From Bacteroidales bacterium (GTDB taxonomy: Bacteria; Bacteroidota; Bacteroidia; Bacteroidales; UBA12077): a stretch of 49,130 nt of DNA. This document shows, one piece after another, positions 8,234 through 16,395 of this stretch (position 1 is the stretch's first letter; every line of letters starts with the position of its first letter). A program made the translations under genes and the position numbers. The stretch covers positions 1-49,130 of the forward strand of contig JAGXLL010000019.1 in the NCBI GenBank assembly GCA_018334675.1, read 5' to 3'. Under the pieces are notes generated by a model that had not been told where the DNA came from, made no database searches, and saw only the letters and a program-made list of their open reading frames with translations.

Positions 8234-8287
8234 TGTATATTTTTAGTTTTCCTATGTCTCATGTGTTTTAATGCAGTGTAAAAAAAG

Positions 8288-9586
8288 ATGAAAGAGAAAA
8301 AACAAGTTTTTGTTGTAGGCCTGGATGAATTCAATCTGAAGAAGCTTCAGCGATTGCCCGAGGCTGCCGAATGTGATTTCCTGCCCGCTATCGAATATCA
8401 GGAAATGCGAGGGGTTCAGAATTATGATATCAAGGCCCTTATTGAAACAGCATTCCAACGAATCGATCAAAACGGCAAAATCGATGCCGTTGTTACCTAT
8501 TATGATTTTCCCGGTACCAATTTGGTACCAATTATTGCAGGCAAATACAGGCTTACCTCTCCAACACTGGAGAGCGTGCTTAAGTGCGAACATAAGTATT
8601 GGAGCCGGCTGGAGCAGAACAAGGTGATCCCCAGAAGCATTCCCATGTTTGCTGCTTTTGACCCCTTTGATGAGGCTGCTTTTCAGAAAATTGAATTGAT
8701 ACCTCCCTTCTGGATCAAACCCATCAAATCGTTCCGTTCCTTTCTGGCCTATAAGATCAACAGCGAGCATCAATTCAATGAATACATGAAGGAGGTACAG
8801 GAGCATATTGAATATATGTCGGAACCCTTTAATTATATCTTTCAGCGTTATGAGCTACCCCAGGAATATGCCAGCATGAATGAGACCATGATCGCTGAAA
8901 CACCCATTACCGGCCATCAGTGTACCATAGAAGGTTATGTCTATGACGGTGAAGTGGTGATCTATGGCATCGTCGATTCAGTGAGGGAGGAGGATCGATC
9001 TTCCTTTGCTCAGTATGAGTATCCCTCCTCCCTGCCTCAGGAGATCCAGTTTCGGATGGCTGATCTGGCACGCAGGGCCATCACCCAGATCGGTTTGAAC
9101 AATTCAGCCTTCAACATCGAATTTTTCTATAATTCTACGGTGAACCAGATTTTTCTGCTGGAGATCAATCCCAGGATTTCCCAGGCCCATACCGATATTT
9201 TTGAGAAGGTGCACGGGGTATCGCACCATTCCATCATGCTGAACCTGGCTTTGGGCCGCCGGCCCCATGCTTTGGAATATAACGGGAAGCACCGTATAGC
9301 CGGCAACTTCATGCTGCGCATCTATGATGCGGGTCTTGTAACAAAGATCCCTTCTTCCCGGGAGATTGAAAAGCTACAACAGAGGTATCCCGATATGAGC
9401 CTGAAGCTTCATGTAAAAGAGGGGATGCACCTAAGTGAACTCCAGGGGCAGGACAGTTACAGCTATGAGTTGGCCAACCTCTTTATTGGTGCCCGAAACC
9501 AGGAGGAGTTGATGGAAAAGTACAGAGATTGCCTGGAACATCTTACCTTCGAGTTCGAATTCGATGAGTTGCCGCAGGTACGATAA
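8288..9586 (+). CDS. ATP-grasp domain protein (carbamoyl-phosphate synthase large chain-like ligase)
   Basis: A 432-residue protein with a pre-ATP-grasp domain (about 1-100), then an ATP-grasp core: the lysine strand PPFWIKPIKSFRS near 139-151, the QCTIEGYVYDGEVVIYGI region, and the metal-binding FLLEINPRISQAHTD near 288-302. Such enzymes activate a carboxylate as acyl phosphate and join it to an amine or thiol. No second catalytic domain is present, so the partner substrate is unknown. The 54-bp gap to the S15 hydrolase suggests one operon, pairing a ligase with a hydrolase. A strong terminator follows. Confidence 0.85.
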   Translation: MKEKKQVFVVGLDEFNLKKLQRLPEAAECDFLPAIEYQEMRGVQNYDIKALIETAFQRIDQNGKIDAVVTYYDFPGTNLVPIIAGKYRLTSPTLESVLKCEHKYWSRLEQNKVIPRSIPMFAAFDPFDEAAFQKIELIPPFWIKPIKSFRSFLAYKINSEHQFNEYMKEVQEHIEYMSEPFNYIFQRYELPQEYASMNETMIAETPITGHQCTIEGYVYDGEVVIYGIVDSVREEDRSSFAQYEYPSSLPQEIQFRMADLARRAITQIGLNNSAFNIEFFYNSTVNQIFLLEINPRISQAHTDIFEKVHGVSHHSIMLNLALGRRPHALEYNGKHRIAGNFMLRIYDAGLVTKIPSSREIEKLQQRYPDMSLKLHVKEGMHLSELQGQDSYSYELANLFIGARNQEELMEKYRDCLEHLTFEFEFDELPQVR

Positions 9587-9609
9587 CCCCACATTTATTT
9601 TTCTCAGGA

Positions 9610-9663
9610 CTTACAAGAGCTTGAAGAGCCTATGAAGGCTACTCTTCCTTAAGTTCTTGTAAG
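9610..9663 (+). terminator. Rho-independent terminator after the ATP-grasp gene
   Basis: CTTACAAGAGCTTGAAGAG (9610-9628) pairs with CTCTTCCTTAAGTTCTTGTAAG (9642-9663, two bulged bases), followed by TCTTTTTT. The long stem plus T-run makes this a confident terminator. Confidence 0.8.
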
Positions 9664-9885
9664 TCTTTTTTCCACTATCTCCTGTTTTTTTTCAGTAAGC
9701 GAAGATTTTTTGTGTTTGGATCCCGGTGCCTCGAAAGATGATTTTGGCCGGTCGGGATAAGAGGATCTGGAGATAATCTGAAAAGTGGTCAGATAACTTA
9801 TTCCTGATATGGAAAAGCCGATATAATAGCCGCCAGGGTCTTTCCCAAAATAGATTTTGGTGAGGCCAAAAATCACGATGATCAC
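9649..9885 (-). CDS. Small hypothetical protein, doubtful
   Basis: A 78-residue reading frame with a hydrophobic N-terminal half (MIIVIFGLTKIYFGKDPGGY, then GFSISGISYLTTFQII) and a charged Lys/Ser-rich tail. It could be a small membrane protein. Its stop lies inside the arm of the terminator of the convergent ATP-grasp gene. I recognise no family, and the frame may be a chance ORF. Confidence 0.3.
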   Translation of the reverse strand: MIIVIFGLTKIYFGKDPGGYYIGFSISGISYLTTFQIISRSSYPDRPKSSFEAPGSKHKKSSLTEKKQEIVEKRLTRT

Positions 9886-9950
9886 GATCCTTTGAAATGG
9901 ATGGATTTCTTATTATATTAGATACCTACTCCTGGTAGACTATAGCAATT

Positions 9951-10007
9951 ATGAGGCAAAAGGAATTTTTAAGAAATGCCGGAAGGGGTGTTTTAGCCAT
10001 TGGGTGA
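9951..10007 (+). pseudogene. Possible N-terminal remnant of a small R-x-F-L secreted protein
   Basis: The frame reads MRQKEFLRNAGRGVLAIG and stops after 18 codons. The opening resembles the start of small Bacteroidota redox or twin-arginine proteins (M-x-R-x-E/D-F-L-R-x-x-G-R), but nothing downstream in any frame continues it. The stretch 9890-10150 otherwise holds no gene that I can support. Confidence 0.2.
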
Positions 10008-10150
10008 GCTTCCGCCATGTTTTTTTATCTTCCTGTTGGTGCCAGGAATGCATGTTCGAATAGTAATAGAGTTCATTGATTAAATGGGCATGATGCCTAA
10101 CTTGAAAGTCATTGCAAGTTCATAAACAGGTAATTAGATATCATATTATT

Positions 10151-10372
10151 ATGGCAGGCCTTTTACAATCAGGAGAGATGAATGATCTGACCCTTACCCT
10201 GGGTTTGATCGTGGTACTTTTGATTGCGTGGATTTTTCTGCGCCGCATGGGGAAAAGGGATAAGCGTAGTTTTCGCAGCACAAGCCTGCGGAACCTGAGG
10301 CAACGTTATCTAAGGGGAGAGATCAGCGACGAAGAATATGAAAAACAGAAGAGCGATCTGGAAGAGGAGTAA
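10151..10372 (+). CDS. SHOCT-domain small membrane protein
   Basis: About 73 residues from the ATG at 10151 (alternatives: 10112, and 10178 just after AGGAGAG). One transmembrane helix (LTLTLGLIVVLLIAWIFL) is followed by a basic linker and the SHOCT helix pair LRQRYLRGEISDEEYEKQK. SHOCT domains are short oligomerisation modules at protein termini. The product is probably an inner-membrane protein with a cytoplasmic SHOCT tail; function unknown. The convergent HAD gene ends 4 bp away. Confidence 0.75.
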   Translation: MAGLLQSGEMNDLTLTLGLIVVLLIAWIFLRRMGKRDKRSFRSTSLRNLRQRYLRGEISDEEYEKQKSDLEEE

Positions 10373-10376
10373 AAGG

Positions 10377-11036
10377 TTATCTCTCCAGAACACCGAACAG
10401 GTCATTCGGTTGTTCCAGGAACAAGTTGAGACCTGCTTTGCCGGCTTCTTCCCTGAAAGTTTTCTTTTCCTCGTCTGACTTGGCCCACAGGGCAGCGGCA
10501 AATTGAGTGCCTGCCTGACGAGCTGTGTGGTAATCCATCAGGTTATCCCCTATGTAAAGCACGGCGGAGCGATCTATACCCAGTTGATCAGCGGCTTGTT
10601 CCAGTCCTTCGGGATTGGGCTTGTGATGTTCCACGTCACTATCGGTTACAACCACGGCAAAATCACCCAAAGGTTCTTTGCGGGAAGTGATTTCCCATGC
10701 AGCTCTGCTCTTACCGGTAAATATGCCAAGGGGATATTTTGCTTTCCGCAGGGTACTTAGCATCTGGGATACCCCCGGATACATACCCCGGGAGGTGGAG
10801 TCGTAAAAATAGCCGTAATGGCTGATGAAGCGCCTGAATGCCTGATCCTGTTCTTTTTCGGGGATGGTGCGTTCAATAAACTGAAGCTCGGGAGTGGGTT
10901 TGGTACTCTCTATGTCGCGGGTAGTTAATGTTTTTCGGACATAGGGCTGGACGATGAGCCGGTATGCCTCAAGATAGAGATCCCAGGTATTGATCAGTGT
11001 CCCGTCCAGGTCGAATAAGATGCCCGATATCATCAT
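10377..11036 (-). CDS. HAD-superfamily phosphatase (phosphoglycolate phosphatase-like)
   Basis: A 219-residue HAD hydrolase with motif I at the N-terminus (GILFDLDGTLINT, nucleophile Asp10 with acid/base Asp12), an alpha-helical cap (about 18-80), motif II near 106 (LGIFTGKSR), motif III Lys near 140 (HHKPNPEGL) and motif IV (VLYIGDNLMDYHTARQAG). This is the subclass I layout of phosphoglycolate phosphatases and PpaX-like enzymes; the substrate cannot be assigned. It is a single gene between convergent and divergent neighbours. Confidence 0.88.
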   Translation of the reverse strand: MMISGILFDLDGTLINTWDLYLEAYRLIVQPYVRKTLTTRDIESTKPTPELQFIERTIPEKEQDQAFRRFISHYGYFYDSTSRGMYPGVSQMLSTLRKAKYPLGIFTGKSRAAWEITSRKEPLGDFAVVVTDSDVEHHKPNPEGLEQAADQLGIDRSAVLYIGDNLMDYHTARQAGTQFAAALWAKSDEEKKTFREEAGKAGLNLFLEQPNDLFGVLER

Positions 11037-11167
11037 GCCAGCAGTTTTAATTTTTCCAATATGCTTTCCATGTACAACATAAAAGCTTTTTAATTGTTCT
11101 ATGAACCAAGTATCGCCCTTCTATTTTGCTCAGGATACCTTATTGTAATCCTGATTGGCAGAAAATT

Positions 11168-11197
11168 TTGAGGGGAAATTATATTTTTTCAATTTTG
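11168..11197 (+). promoter_or_regulatory. Putative promoter of the ABC-2 exporter operon
   Basis: TTG (11168-11170), 19 bp, CAATTTTG (11190-11197), one mismatch from TAnnTTTG. It lies between the first in-frame ATG (11155) and the ATG at 11257, supporting 11257 as the true start. Confidence 0.45.
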
Positions 11198-11256
11198 TTA
11201 TTTTTCCTATAACCAGTCTCCATTTACAGGGCTGGAAGAAATTTTTCAACAGGATT

Positions 11257-12231
11257 ATGGAGTTAATCAAAGTAGAACAACTGATAAAAAGGTTTGATGA
11301 TCTGGTGGCGGTCGACCGGGTGAATTTCGCCATTGAGGAAGGGGAGATCTTCGGTTTTTTAGGACCCAATGGTGCAGGAAAAACCACGACCCTCTCCATT
11401 TTATCGACCCTGTTGAAGCCAACCTCCGGGAAAGCCTGGGTAAACGGGTATGATGTTGAGACGCAGAAATCGCAAGTCAGACAATCTATTGGCGTGGTCT
11501 TTCAGGATCCCACCCTGGACGAGGAGCTTACAGCCCGGGAGAACATGGATATACACGGCAGGCTTTATGGCATGAAACATCGGCGGGAAAAGATCGATGC
11601 CCTGCTGAATCTGGTGGAGCTGGATAACAGGAAGAATCAGCTGGTCAAGCAGTTTTCCGGGGGCATGAAACGTCGCCTGGAGATCGCCCGGGGGTTGTTG
11701 CACGAGCCCCGCATCCTCTTTCTGGATGAACCAACCCTCGGCCTGGACCCTCAGACCCGCAATCATTTATGGGATTATATCCGGGAGTTGAATCAGAAGA
11801 AGGGTGTCACCATCATCCTGACCACCCATTATATGGATGAAGCAGAGAAGTTATCCGACCGGGTGGCCATCATTGATCATGGCCGGATCATAGCCCTGGA
11901 TACCCCTGGAGCTCTTAAGGAGCAGTTAGGCGGAAGCATGATTCGCATCGAGTCGCACGAGAGTGGAAAAGTATCTGAGAAACTCTCCGGATTGCAATGG
12001 CTCAGCAATCTGAATGCCCACAACGGGTATGTGGATGTCACCCTGCAGAATGCTGAGAAGCGCATTGCTGAGGTGATCAAGGCTTTAAATGATGTACCTG
12101 TTGAATCGGTGTCCCTCCAGATACCAACCCTGGAAGATGTTTTTCTCAGCTATACCGGAAGGACCATCCGCGACCAGGAAGCCAGTGCCAGGGACCGTAT
12201 CAGGCAACGACGAAAAGCAGCCCGACGATGA
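11257..12231 (+). CDS. ABC-2 type exporter, ATP-binding protein (DrrA-like)
   Basis: About 324 residues from 11257. A full ABC ATPase: Walker A GPNGAGKTTTLS, Q-loop VVFQDPTLDEELTARENM, signature QFSGGMKRRLEIARG, Walker B ILFLDEPTLGLDPQ, switch His in ILTTHYMDEAEKL. The C-terminal ~90 residues match the DrrA-type accessory region and end with LEDVFLSYTGR, typical of drug or lipid exporters of this class. The stop overlaps the permease start (ATGA), a standard coupled pair. The start was moved from 11155 because a promoter lies between and homologues begin at MELIKVEQLIKRF. Substrate unknown. Confidence 0.9.
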   Translation: MELIKVEQLIKRFDDLVAVDRVNFAIEEGEIFGFLGPNGAGKTTTLSILSTLLKPTSGKAWVNGYDVETQKSQVRQSIGVVFQDPTLDEELTARENMDIHGRLYGMKHRREKIDALLNLVELDNRKNQLVKQFSGGMKRRLEIARGLLHEPRILFLDEPTLGLDPQTRNHLWDYIRELNQKKGVTIILTTHYMDEAEKLSDRVAIIDHGRIIALDTPGALKEQLGGSMIRIESHESGKVSEKLSGLQWLSNLNAHNGYVDVTLQNAEKRIAEVIKALNDVPVESVSLQIPTLEDVFLSYTGRTIRDQEASARDRIRQRRKAARR

Positions 12232-12986
12232 AAGCACTCAGCGCCATCTATACCATATGGTACCGCAATGTATTGAAGTATTTCAGGATGAAAAGCCGGA
12301 TCATCGGGAGCTTGGGCATGCCGTTCTTTTTTCTGGTGATCATCGGTTTTGGCCTGAATTCAACCATCGCCATACCTGGTATGCAGGTGGATTATGTGGA
12401 ATTCATAGCTCCCGGCATCATTGCCATGAGCATCTTGTTCTCCAGTATGTTTTCCGGTGTTCAGCTCGTTATTGATAAACAGGTGGGTTTTCTCAAGGAG
12501 ACCCTCGTGGCTCCGGTATCCCGCTTGCACCTGATGATCGGCCAGGCGCTCGGTGGAGCCACTACTGCCTTGATGCAGGGAATATTGGTGTTGGTCATTT
12601 CTTTGTTCATTGGCGTTAACCTGCCCAGCATTTCCGGTATTCTGATCGCTTTGCTGTTTATGTTCCTGATTGGCCTTTCCTTTACCTCGGTGGGTATAGC
12701 TTTCGCTTCCCGGATGGAAGATACCCATGGCTTTCAGCTGATCGTCAACTTTGTTTTGTTCCCCGTATTCTTCCTGTCCGGGGCCCTATTTCCCCTGGAC
12801 CGCATACCCGGCTGGCTGTCGTTTCTTACTTACATCGATCCTTTGACCTATGGCGTGGAGGGTATACGCTATGGCATGCTGGGTGTTTCCCAGATCGCCC
12901 CTGTGCTCAGCTTCGCTGCTCTTGGTGGCTTCCTGATAGCCATGCTCCTGCTGGGCAGTTTGCTCTTCAATAAGATTAAAATCTGA
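12228..12986 (+). CDS. ABC-2 type exporter, permease (DrrB-like)
   Basis: A 252-residue integral membrane protein of the ABC2_membrane family with about six helices: one near 28-45 (GMPFFFLVIIGFGL), then 62-80, 108-130, 137-160, 170-188 and 225-245. It has the family motif FPVFFLSGALFPLDRIPGWL and LTYIDPLTYGVEGIRY. It overlaps the ATPase gene by 4 bp; together they form one exporter. Homologues include DrrB and NodJ. Cargo cannot be read from the sequence. Confidence 0.88.
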   Translation: MKALSAIYTIWYRNVLKYFRMKSRIIGSLGMPFFFLVIIGFGLNSTIAIPGMQVDYVEFIAPGIIAMSILFSSMFSGVQLVIDKQVGFLKETLVAPVSRLHLMIGQALGGATTALMQGILVLVISLFIGVNLPSISGILIALLFMFLIGLSFTSVGIAFASRMEDTHGFQLIVNFVLFPVFFLSGALFPLDRIPGWLSFLTYIDPLTYGVEGIRYGMLGVSQIAPVLSFAALGGFLIAMLLLGSLLFNKIKI

Positions 12987-12993
12987 TAGGCCT

Positions 12994-13434
12994 ATGAGAG
13001 TTGTTGCCCTTAGAATATCCAGACATTTGAGCCGGAGCCTGCTTCCGGGTTTATGGATTCTTTTATTATTGTCCGGCGCGTGTAAACCTAAATACGAGGA
13101 ACACCGGCTGGAAGTGACGGCAACGGCCTATAATTCCCATGTGAATCAAACATCTGGAGACCCCAGGATTACAGCATGGGGAGATACCCTGAAACCTGGT
13201 ATGAAAGTACTCGCCGTTTCAAGAGATTTGATTGACAGCGGATTGACCTCTGGTGTGGAAGTTAAGATCGAAGGGCTCCAGGGAACCTACATTGTTAGAG
13301 ATAAGATGAACCGCCGGTGGACCAAGAAGATTGATATATATATGGGGGAGGATGTTAAAAAAGCAAGAGAATGGGGGAAAAAGAAAGTCTTTATACGATG
13401 GAAGACACCTGTTAAGGAAAAAGACTCGTTATAG
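12994..13434 (+). CDS. 3D-domain lipoprotein (peptidoglycan-active domain of the MltA/RpfB group)
   Basis: A 146-residue protein with an N-terminal lipoprotein signal (LLLLSGACK, lipobox Cys about residue 30). The mature part is a 3D domain: LEVTATAYNSH at the start, and later YIVRDKMNRRWTKKIDIYMG with the conserved Asp cluster (D-x-M-N-R-R ... K-I-D-I-Y-M-G). 3D domains occur in lytic transglycosylases (MltA C-terminus) and Rpf-like proteins. It starts 8 bp after the permease gene and may share its mRNA; a cell-wall role is inferred. Confidence 0.8.
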   Translation: MRVVALRISRHLSRSLLPGLWILLLLSGACKPKYEEHRLEVTATAYNSHVNQTSGDPRITAWGDTLKPGMKVLAVSRDLIDSGLTSGVEVKIEGLQGTYIVRDKMNRRWTKKIDIYMGEDVKKAREWGKKKVFIRWKTPVKEKDSL

Positions 13435-13609
13435 AAGCACTTTTTGAACGGGTTCTACTGGTTTTTTCCTTTTTCATTCTTTTTAAACATGCTTGTTGTT
13501 TTCAGATTGGGGGAATTTGTTATATTTTTATGGACTTGAACAGGATACGTTTGGGAGATCATGATTTTTGGCTTTATACCCCGCTGCAGCAAACCCTAAA
13601 AATGCTTAT

Positions 13610-14185
13610 ATGAGAGTAGTGTTATTCAATGGAAGTCCCCGTGAAAAAGGAAACACGGCCACCCTGCTTACCCGGATGTCGGATGTGTTTCATGAATCCG
13701 GGGCAAAGGTTGACTATGTTCAACTGGGCGGTCAACCCATTCAGGGCTGCACGGCATGTATGGAATGTCGCAGCAATAAGGATGAACGGTGTGTACTGGA
13801 AGACGATCCCATCAATGAATACATACAAATGATGAAGAAAGCCGATGCCATAGTGATCGGCTCGCCTGTGTATTTTTCCCAGATGACTCCTGAAACAAAG
13901 GCCCTGATTGATCGATGCGGTTATGTGATCGGGGGCAACGGCAAATTTCTCAGCCGAAAGATCGGCGCAGCCGTCACAGTAGCCAGACGTGCCGGTATGA
14001 TGCCCGCCTTCCATTCCATCAACGATTTTTTCTTTATCAATGACATGGTGGTCCCGGGCTCGCGATACTGGAATGTTGGCGTTGCCAGGGAACCCGGGGA
14101 GGTGGAAAATGACCCGGAAGGGCTCTCCATCGTAAGCCGGCTGGCGGAGAATATCCTATGGCTACACGAATGCATCCAATCCTGA
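13610..14185 (+). CDS. NADPH-dependent FMN reductase / flavodoxin-fold oxidoreductase
   Basis: About 191 residues from the ATG at 13610, which directly precedes the beta1 strand MRVVLFNGSPREKGNTATLL with its FMN phosphate-binding loop. Also visible are the cysteine-rich CTACMECRSNKDERC (near 48-62) and VIGSPVYFSQMTPETKALIDR, both typical of the iron-sulfur flavoprotein/NAD(P)H reductase branch, although I cannot show that the Cys bind a cluster. It is cytoplasmic, and the redox partner is unknown. The in-frame ATG at 13568 would add 14 residues unlike the family. Confidence 0.85.
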   Translation: MRVVLFNGSPREKGNTATLLTRMSDVFHESGAKVDYVQLGGQPIQGCTACMECRSNKDERCVLEDDPINEYIQMMKKADAIVIGSPVYFSQMTPETKALIDRCGYVIGGNGKFLSRKIGAAVTVARRAGMMPAFHSINDFFFINDMVVPGSRYWNVGVAREPGEVENDPEGLSIVSRLAENILWLHECIQS

Positions 14186-14330
14186 TGCGCATATCTTTAT
14201 TAAAATTAAATTAATATTGGCCGGGAAAGATTTCTGAAAACTCCGGCTTGCAGACCACAACAAACTACCGGGTATTGAACTATTGACCGGTTGGTATGGA
14301 ATGTTTATCTTGACTATAAACAGGTTCATC

Positions 14331-14669
14331 ATGGCCGGTATGACCCATTACGATTATTTGATGCCCGTATTGAAGGAATTCCGTTCCTATTTTGGCGAGG
14401 ATAAATTCTTGTTTACCTATATCGCACCAAAAGACCGGGAATTGTTTTATACTTTTCTCCGGAATATCTACAATTCCTCCGTCTCCCATTCCCTGTATCT
14501 CACCCTTGAAAATCCCCATACCGTCAGGAAGCTGTTGTCCGACATGGGCCTTCTTGAAGACACAGAGATGGAGATCTATATCGCTTCCAATGACCTTTAC
14601 TCCACACGTTGGTTCAATGAAACCCTGAAGGATTTTATACGCAAAAAAAACCTGAAATTTGAATACTGA
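14331..14669 (+). CDS. Hypothetical protein
   Basis: About 112 residues from the ATG at 14331 (upstream in-frame ATG 14283; alternative 14340). Composition is normal for a soluble alpha/beta protein: MTHYDYLMPVLKEFRSYFG, a central LFYTFLRNIYNSSVSHSLYL and a C-terminal EIYIASNDLYSTRWFNETL. No family recognised and no signal peptide. It stands alone between the flavoprotein and the remnant patch. Confidence 0.5.
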   Translation: MAGMTHYDYLMPVLKEFRSYFGEDKFLFTYIAPKDRELFYTFLRNIYNSSVSHSLYLTLENPHTVRKLLSDMGLLEDTEMEIYIASNDLYSTRWFNETLKDFIRKKNLKFEY

Positions 14670-15059
14670 CAAGTAGTTTAAGGTTCCGTGTTTCATTTTA
14701 ACAAACTTTATTTTGAGCGAATCAGTGAAAAGGTCACCCATGTGGATCAGGACAAGTCCCAATAACCAAAACCCAAAACCACAGCCTTATAAGTGAACAA
14801 ATAGGCTATGCCGGGAACAAAGGAGGAAAAATTCGTCCGGACTGTTATACCACCCCAGGGATGAAGGATTTCGGAGGTTGCAGATCGATCTGGACAGCAG
14901 GTCACTGGGCTTTGAAGGCAGGGGTTGCATCTATCACCGGTATTTTTGTTAATAGATTTTTCTTTATATATTTACATTACAGACAGATTCGTGGTGAGGT
15001 AACCCGCAGATAAAAACAAAATTAGGGGACAACCAGCAGATAATTTTGTTTTTCCGTGA
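14670..15059. other. Gene-poor stretch with possible coding debris
   Basis: There is no supported gene here. One open stretch ends FNKLYFERISEKVTHVDQDK before a stop at 14764 and looks like a real C-terminus, but has no start and is unidentified. A promoter-like TTG-N18-TATATTTA sits at 14946-14974, upstream of the citrate lyase-like remnant. Confidence 0.3.
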
Positions 15060-15320
15060 GCTACCGAGGTGGTTGTGGATTCCAATGCCAATGGGGTGAA
15101 TCACTCCGACGGATATCTGCTGCAGGGCACTGGTGGCTGGCAAAACTGTCTCTTATCCAAAACTGTGATATTGCCCTTGTCGTTGTTTCGCGACCGCATA
15201 GGGGTGATCACAGACCGGATCACAAAGGTTTGCGGCCCCGGCGAGATGATCGATGTGATCGCTGCCATCAAATGGGTGGAGGGCACGGTGATGGATGCCG
15301 GCACGAAGCTTTCAAAATGA
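15060..15320 (+). pseudogene. Remnant of citrate lyase alpha subunit-like gene (citF), C-terminal part
   Basis: The frame opens right after a stop codon with ATEVVVDSNAN and continues HSDGYLLQGTGGWQNCLLSK, then FRDRIGVITDRITKVCGPGE and MIDVI. This matches the C-terminal domain of citrate lyase/citrate CoA-transferase alpha subunits (pattern GATEV-x-V-N-x-NAN ... SDGYLLHGIGGWQNCL ... FRDRIPVI-x-D-x-VT-x-x-CGPGE). The expected ending (T-E-x-G-I-A-I-N-P) is replaced by an unrelated tail, so the end is also damaged. No ATG start and no N-terminal three quarters are present. I call it a pseudogene fragment; the family call rests on my recall of the motif. Confidence 0.55.
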
Positions 15321-15361
15321 TGCCTTATTAAATACTATATGAACCTTTAAATTCAATGTCT

Positions 15362-15523
15362 ATGAAAAAGTACAAATGCAGAGTTTGTGGACACATCTAT
15401 GACCCTAGGGAGGGAGATCCCAAAGGAAAGATCAAACCCGGAACACCATTTGAGGACATTCCTGATGACTGGAGATGTCCTGTATGTGGAGTAGGAAAAG
15501 GAGAATATGAACCCATCGATTGA
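15362..15523 (+). CDS. Rubredoxin
   Basis: A complete 53-residue rubredoxin: [15 protein letters not shown] at the start and [17 protein letters not shown] at the end, giving the two C-x2-C-G knuckles that bind one iron, with the usual aromatic and Pro positions (YDP, PDDWRCP). The length is exactly that of a classical rubredoxin. An in-frame ATG at 15356 would add two residues. It carries electrons in the cytoplasm, commonly to peroxide or superoxide reductases or oxygen reductases, none of which is adjacent. It is intact amid broken genes and has its own terminator. Confidence 0.93.
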   Translation: MKKYKCRVCGHIYDPREGDPKGKIKPGTPFEDIPDDWRCPVCGVGKGEYEPID

Positions 15524-15543
15524 GTATATGAATCCGCTGAAAA

Positions 15544-15574
15544 GGAAACCGGAGGCATTAATCTCCGGCTTTCC
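15544..15574 (+). terminator. Terminator after rubredoxin
   Basis: GGAAACCGGAG (15544-15554) pairs with CTCCGGCTTTCC (15563-15574, one bulged C) around an 8-base loop. It is a strong GC stem placed 20 bp after the rubredoxin stop, although the T-tract is weak. Confidence 0.65.
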
Positions 15575-15773
15575 TATTCTATAACGCCTGCTTTCGACCT
15601 CCGGTTGTTTTTGATAAAAAAAGCTCCGGCCAGGGCAGCCAGCAGGAAGAATGTTCCAGCAGCCAGTGCCAGCGCGTTTGTCAGTGTATCATGATCGGCA
15701 TGAACAACATGAACCACTTGGCGATCTTGATCAGGTATAGTTTGGTGATGTTTGTCTGAAGTCCTTCTTGCAT
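15574..15773 (-). pseudogene. Internally deleted MFS transporter remnant
   Basis: The minus strand begins at 15773 with MQEGLQTNITKLYLIKIAKW and FMLFMPIM, a typical N-terminus and first helix of a Major Facilitator transporter. About 85 bp later another frame gives LTNALALAAGTFFLLAALAG then AFFIKNNRRSK, a typical last helix and basic C-terminus. The roughly 350 residues expected between are missing, and the two parts are out of frame near 15690. I read this as a transporter gene reduced to its two ends. Family assignment is from pattern, not a search. Confidence 0.5.
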
Positions 15774-15850
15774 GGTGCCCAAGATGATCCGACAAAAGTA
15801 AAGGATCATTCGAACAAATAAAAATTGGATTTCCGCTTGCTTTTTCTTTG

Positions 15851-16005
15851 CTTCAGTGAGATCGGCCAACCGGATATTCTTTCGTTCTTCCAACAACCAG
15901 GACCTGCCTCTGATCGTACAACCCGATTTTGCACCCCTGCCTGAAAAACTCATGCAAATCATCGAGAAGAAAGGACTGGTCAACTGGATCCGCTCCCAGG
16001 CCTGA
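15851..16005 (+). pseudogene. Internally deleted LeuD-like (aconitase swivel domain) remnant
   Basis: One frame reads SANRIFFRSSNNQDLPLIV, then PLPEKLMQIIEKKGLVNWIR and a stop at 16003. The first part resembles the ARIFFRNSINIGLPLI motif of 3-isopropylmalate dehydratase small subunits and the last part resembles their C-terminus (MEILEAGGLIEYLK). The ~60-70 residues normally between are absent. There is no start codon with the proper N-terminus. It is probably a dead fragment. Confidence 0.45.
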
Positions 16006-16120
16006 TGATGGATCGGGTTCTCTTTTCATTGAACAATGCCTGATAGATGATGCAGGATTTTTCCGGGAATCCTTTTTTCACTTAAGATATTTTTATATTT
16101 TTGTACCGCTTTATCAGCCC

Positions 16121-16197
16121 GGTCCCGTAGCTCAGCTGGATAGAGCAACGGCCTTCTAAGCCGTAGGTCCCAGGTTCGAATCCTGGCGGGATCACCA
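16121..16197 (+). tRNA. tRNA-Arg (anticodon TCT)
   Basis: A 77-nt cloverleaf: acceptor GGTCCCG with CGGGATC (one G-U pair), D-arm GCTCAGCTGGATAGAGC, anticodon stem ACGGC/GCCGT with loop CTTCTAA (anticodon TCT, reads AGA), T-arm CCAGG-TTCGAAT-CCTGG, and an encoded CCA end at 16195-16197. All arms pair. It lies alone between the remnant patch and the acc operon. Confidence 0.96.
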
Positions 16198-16395
16198 TCC
16201 TACCTTTGCCGGCACCCTCAAAAATCAACCTGCCTCAATGGGCTTGTGATCAATTGTTTTTGGACCACCTGCCTGGTATAGATCCACAAATCAATATTTA
16301 TGGGTATTGTTCGTTATTGGACACTTGCTATATCAAAATCCTACAGATTCAGGAAAAATGAAGATTGAATGGATGATTTTTTAGTTGTGCACATT

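Noticed and set aside
9610-9663. Fourth copy of the repeat element
   Set aside because: It is a long hairpin but shares no sequence with the element and has a terminator T-tract.
14861-15013. 50-residue plus-strand frame upstream of the CitF-like remnant
   Set aside because: No recognisable similarity and biased, Arg/aromatic-rich sequence; likely chance.
15929-16159. Plus-strand frame running into the tRNA gene
   Set aside because: It reads through the tRNA-Arg (its last codons are tRNA sequence) and has no family.
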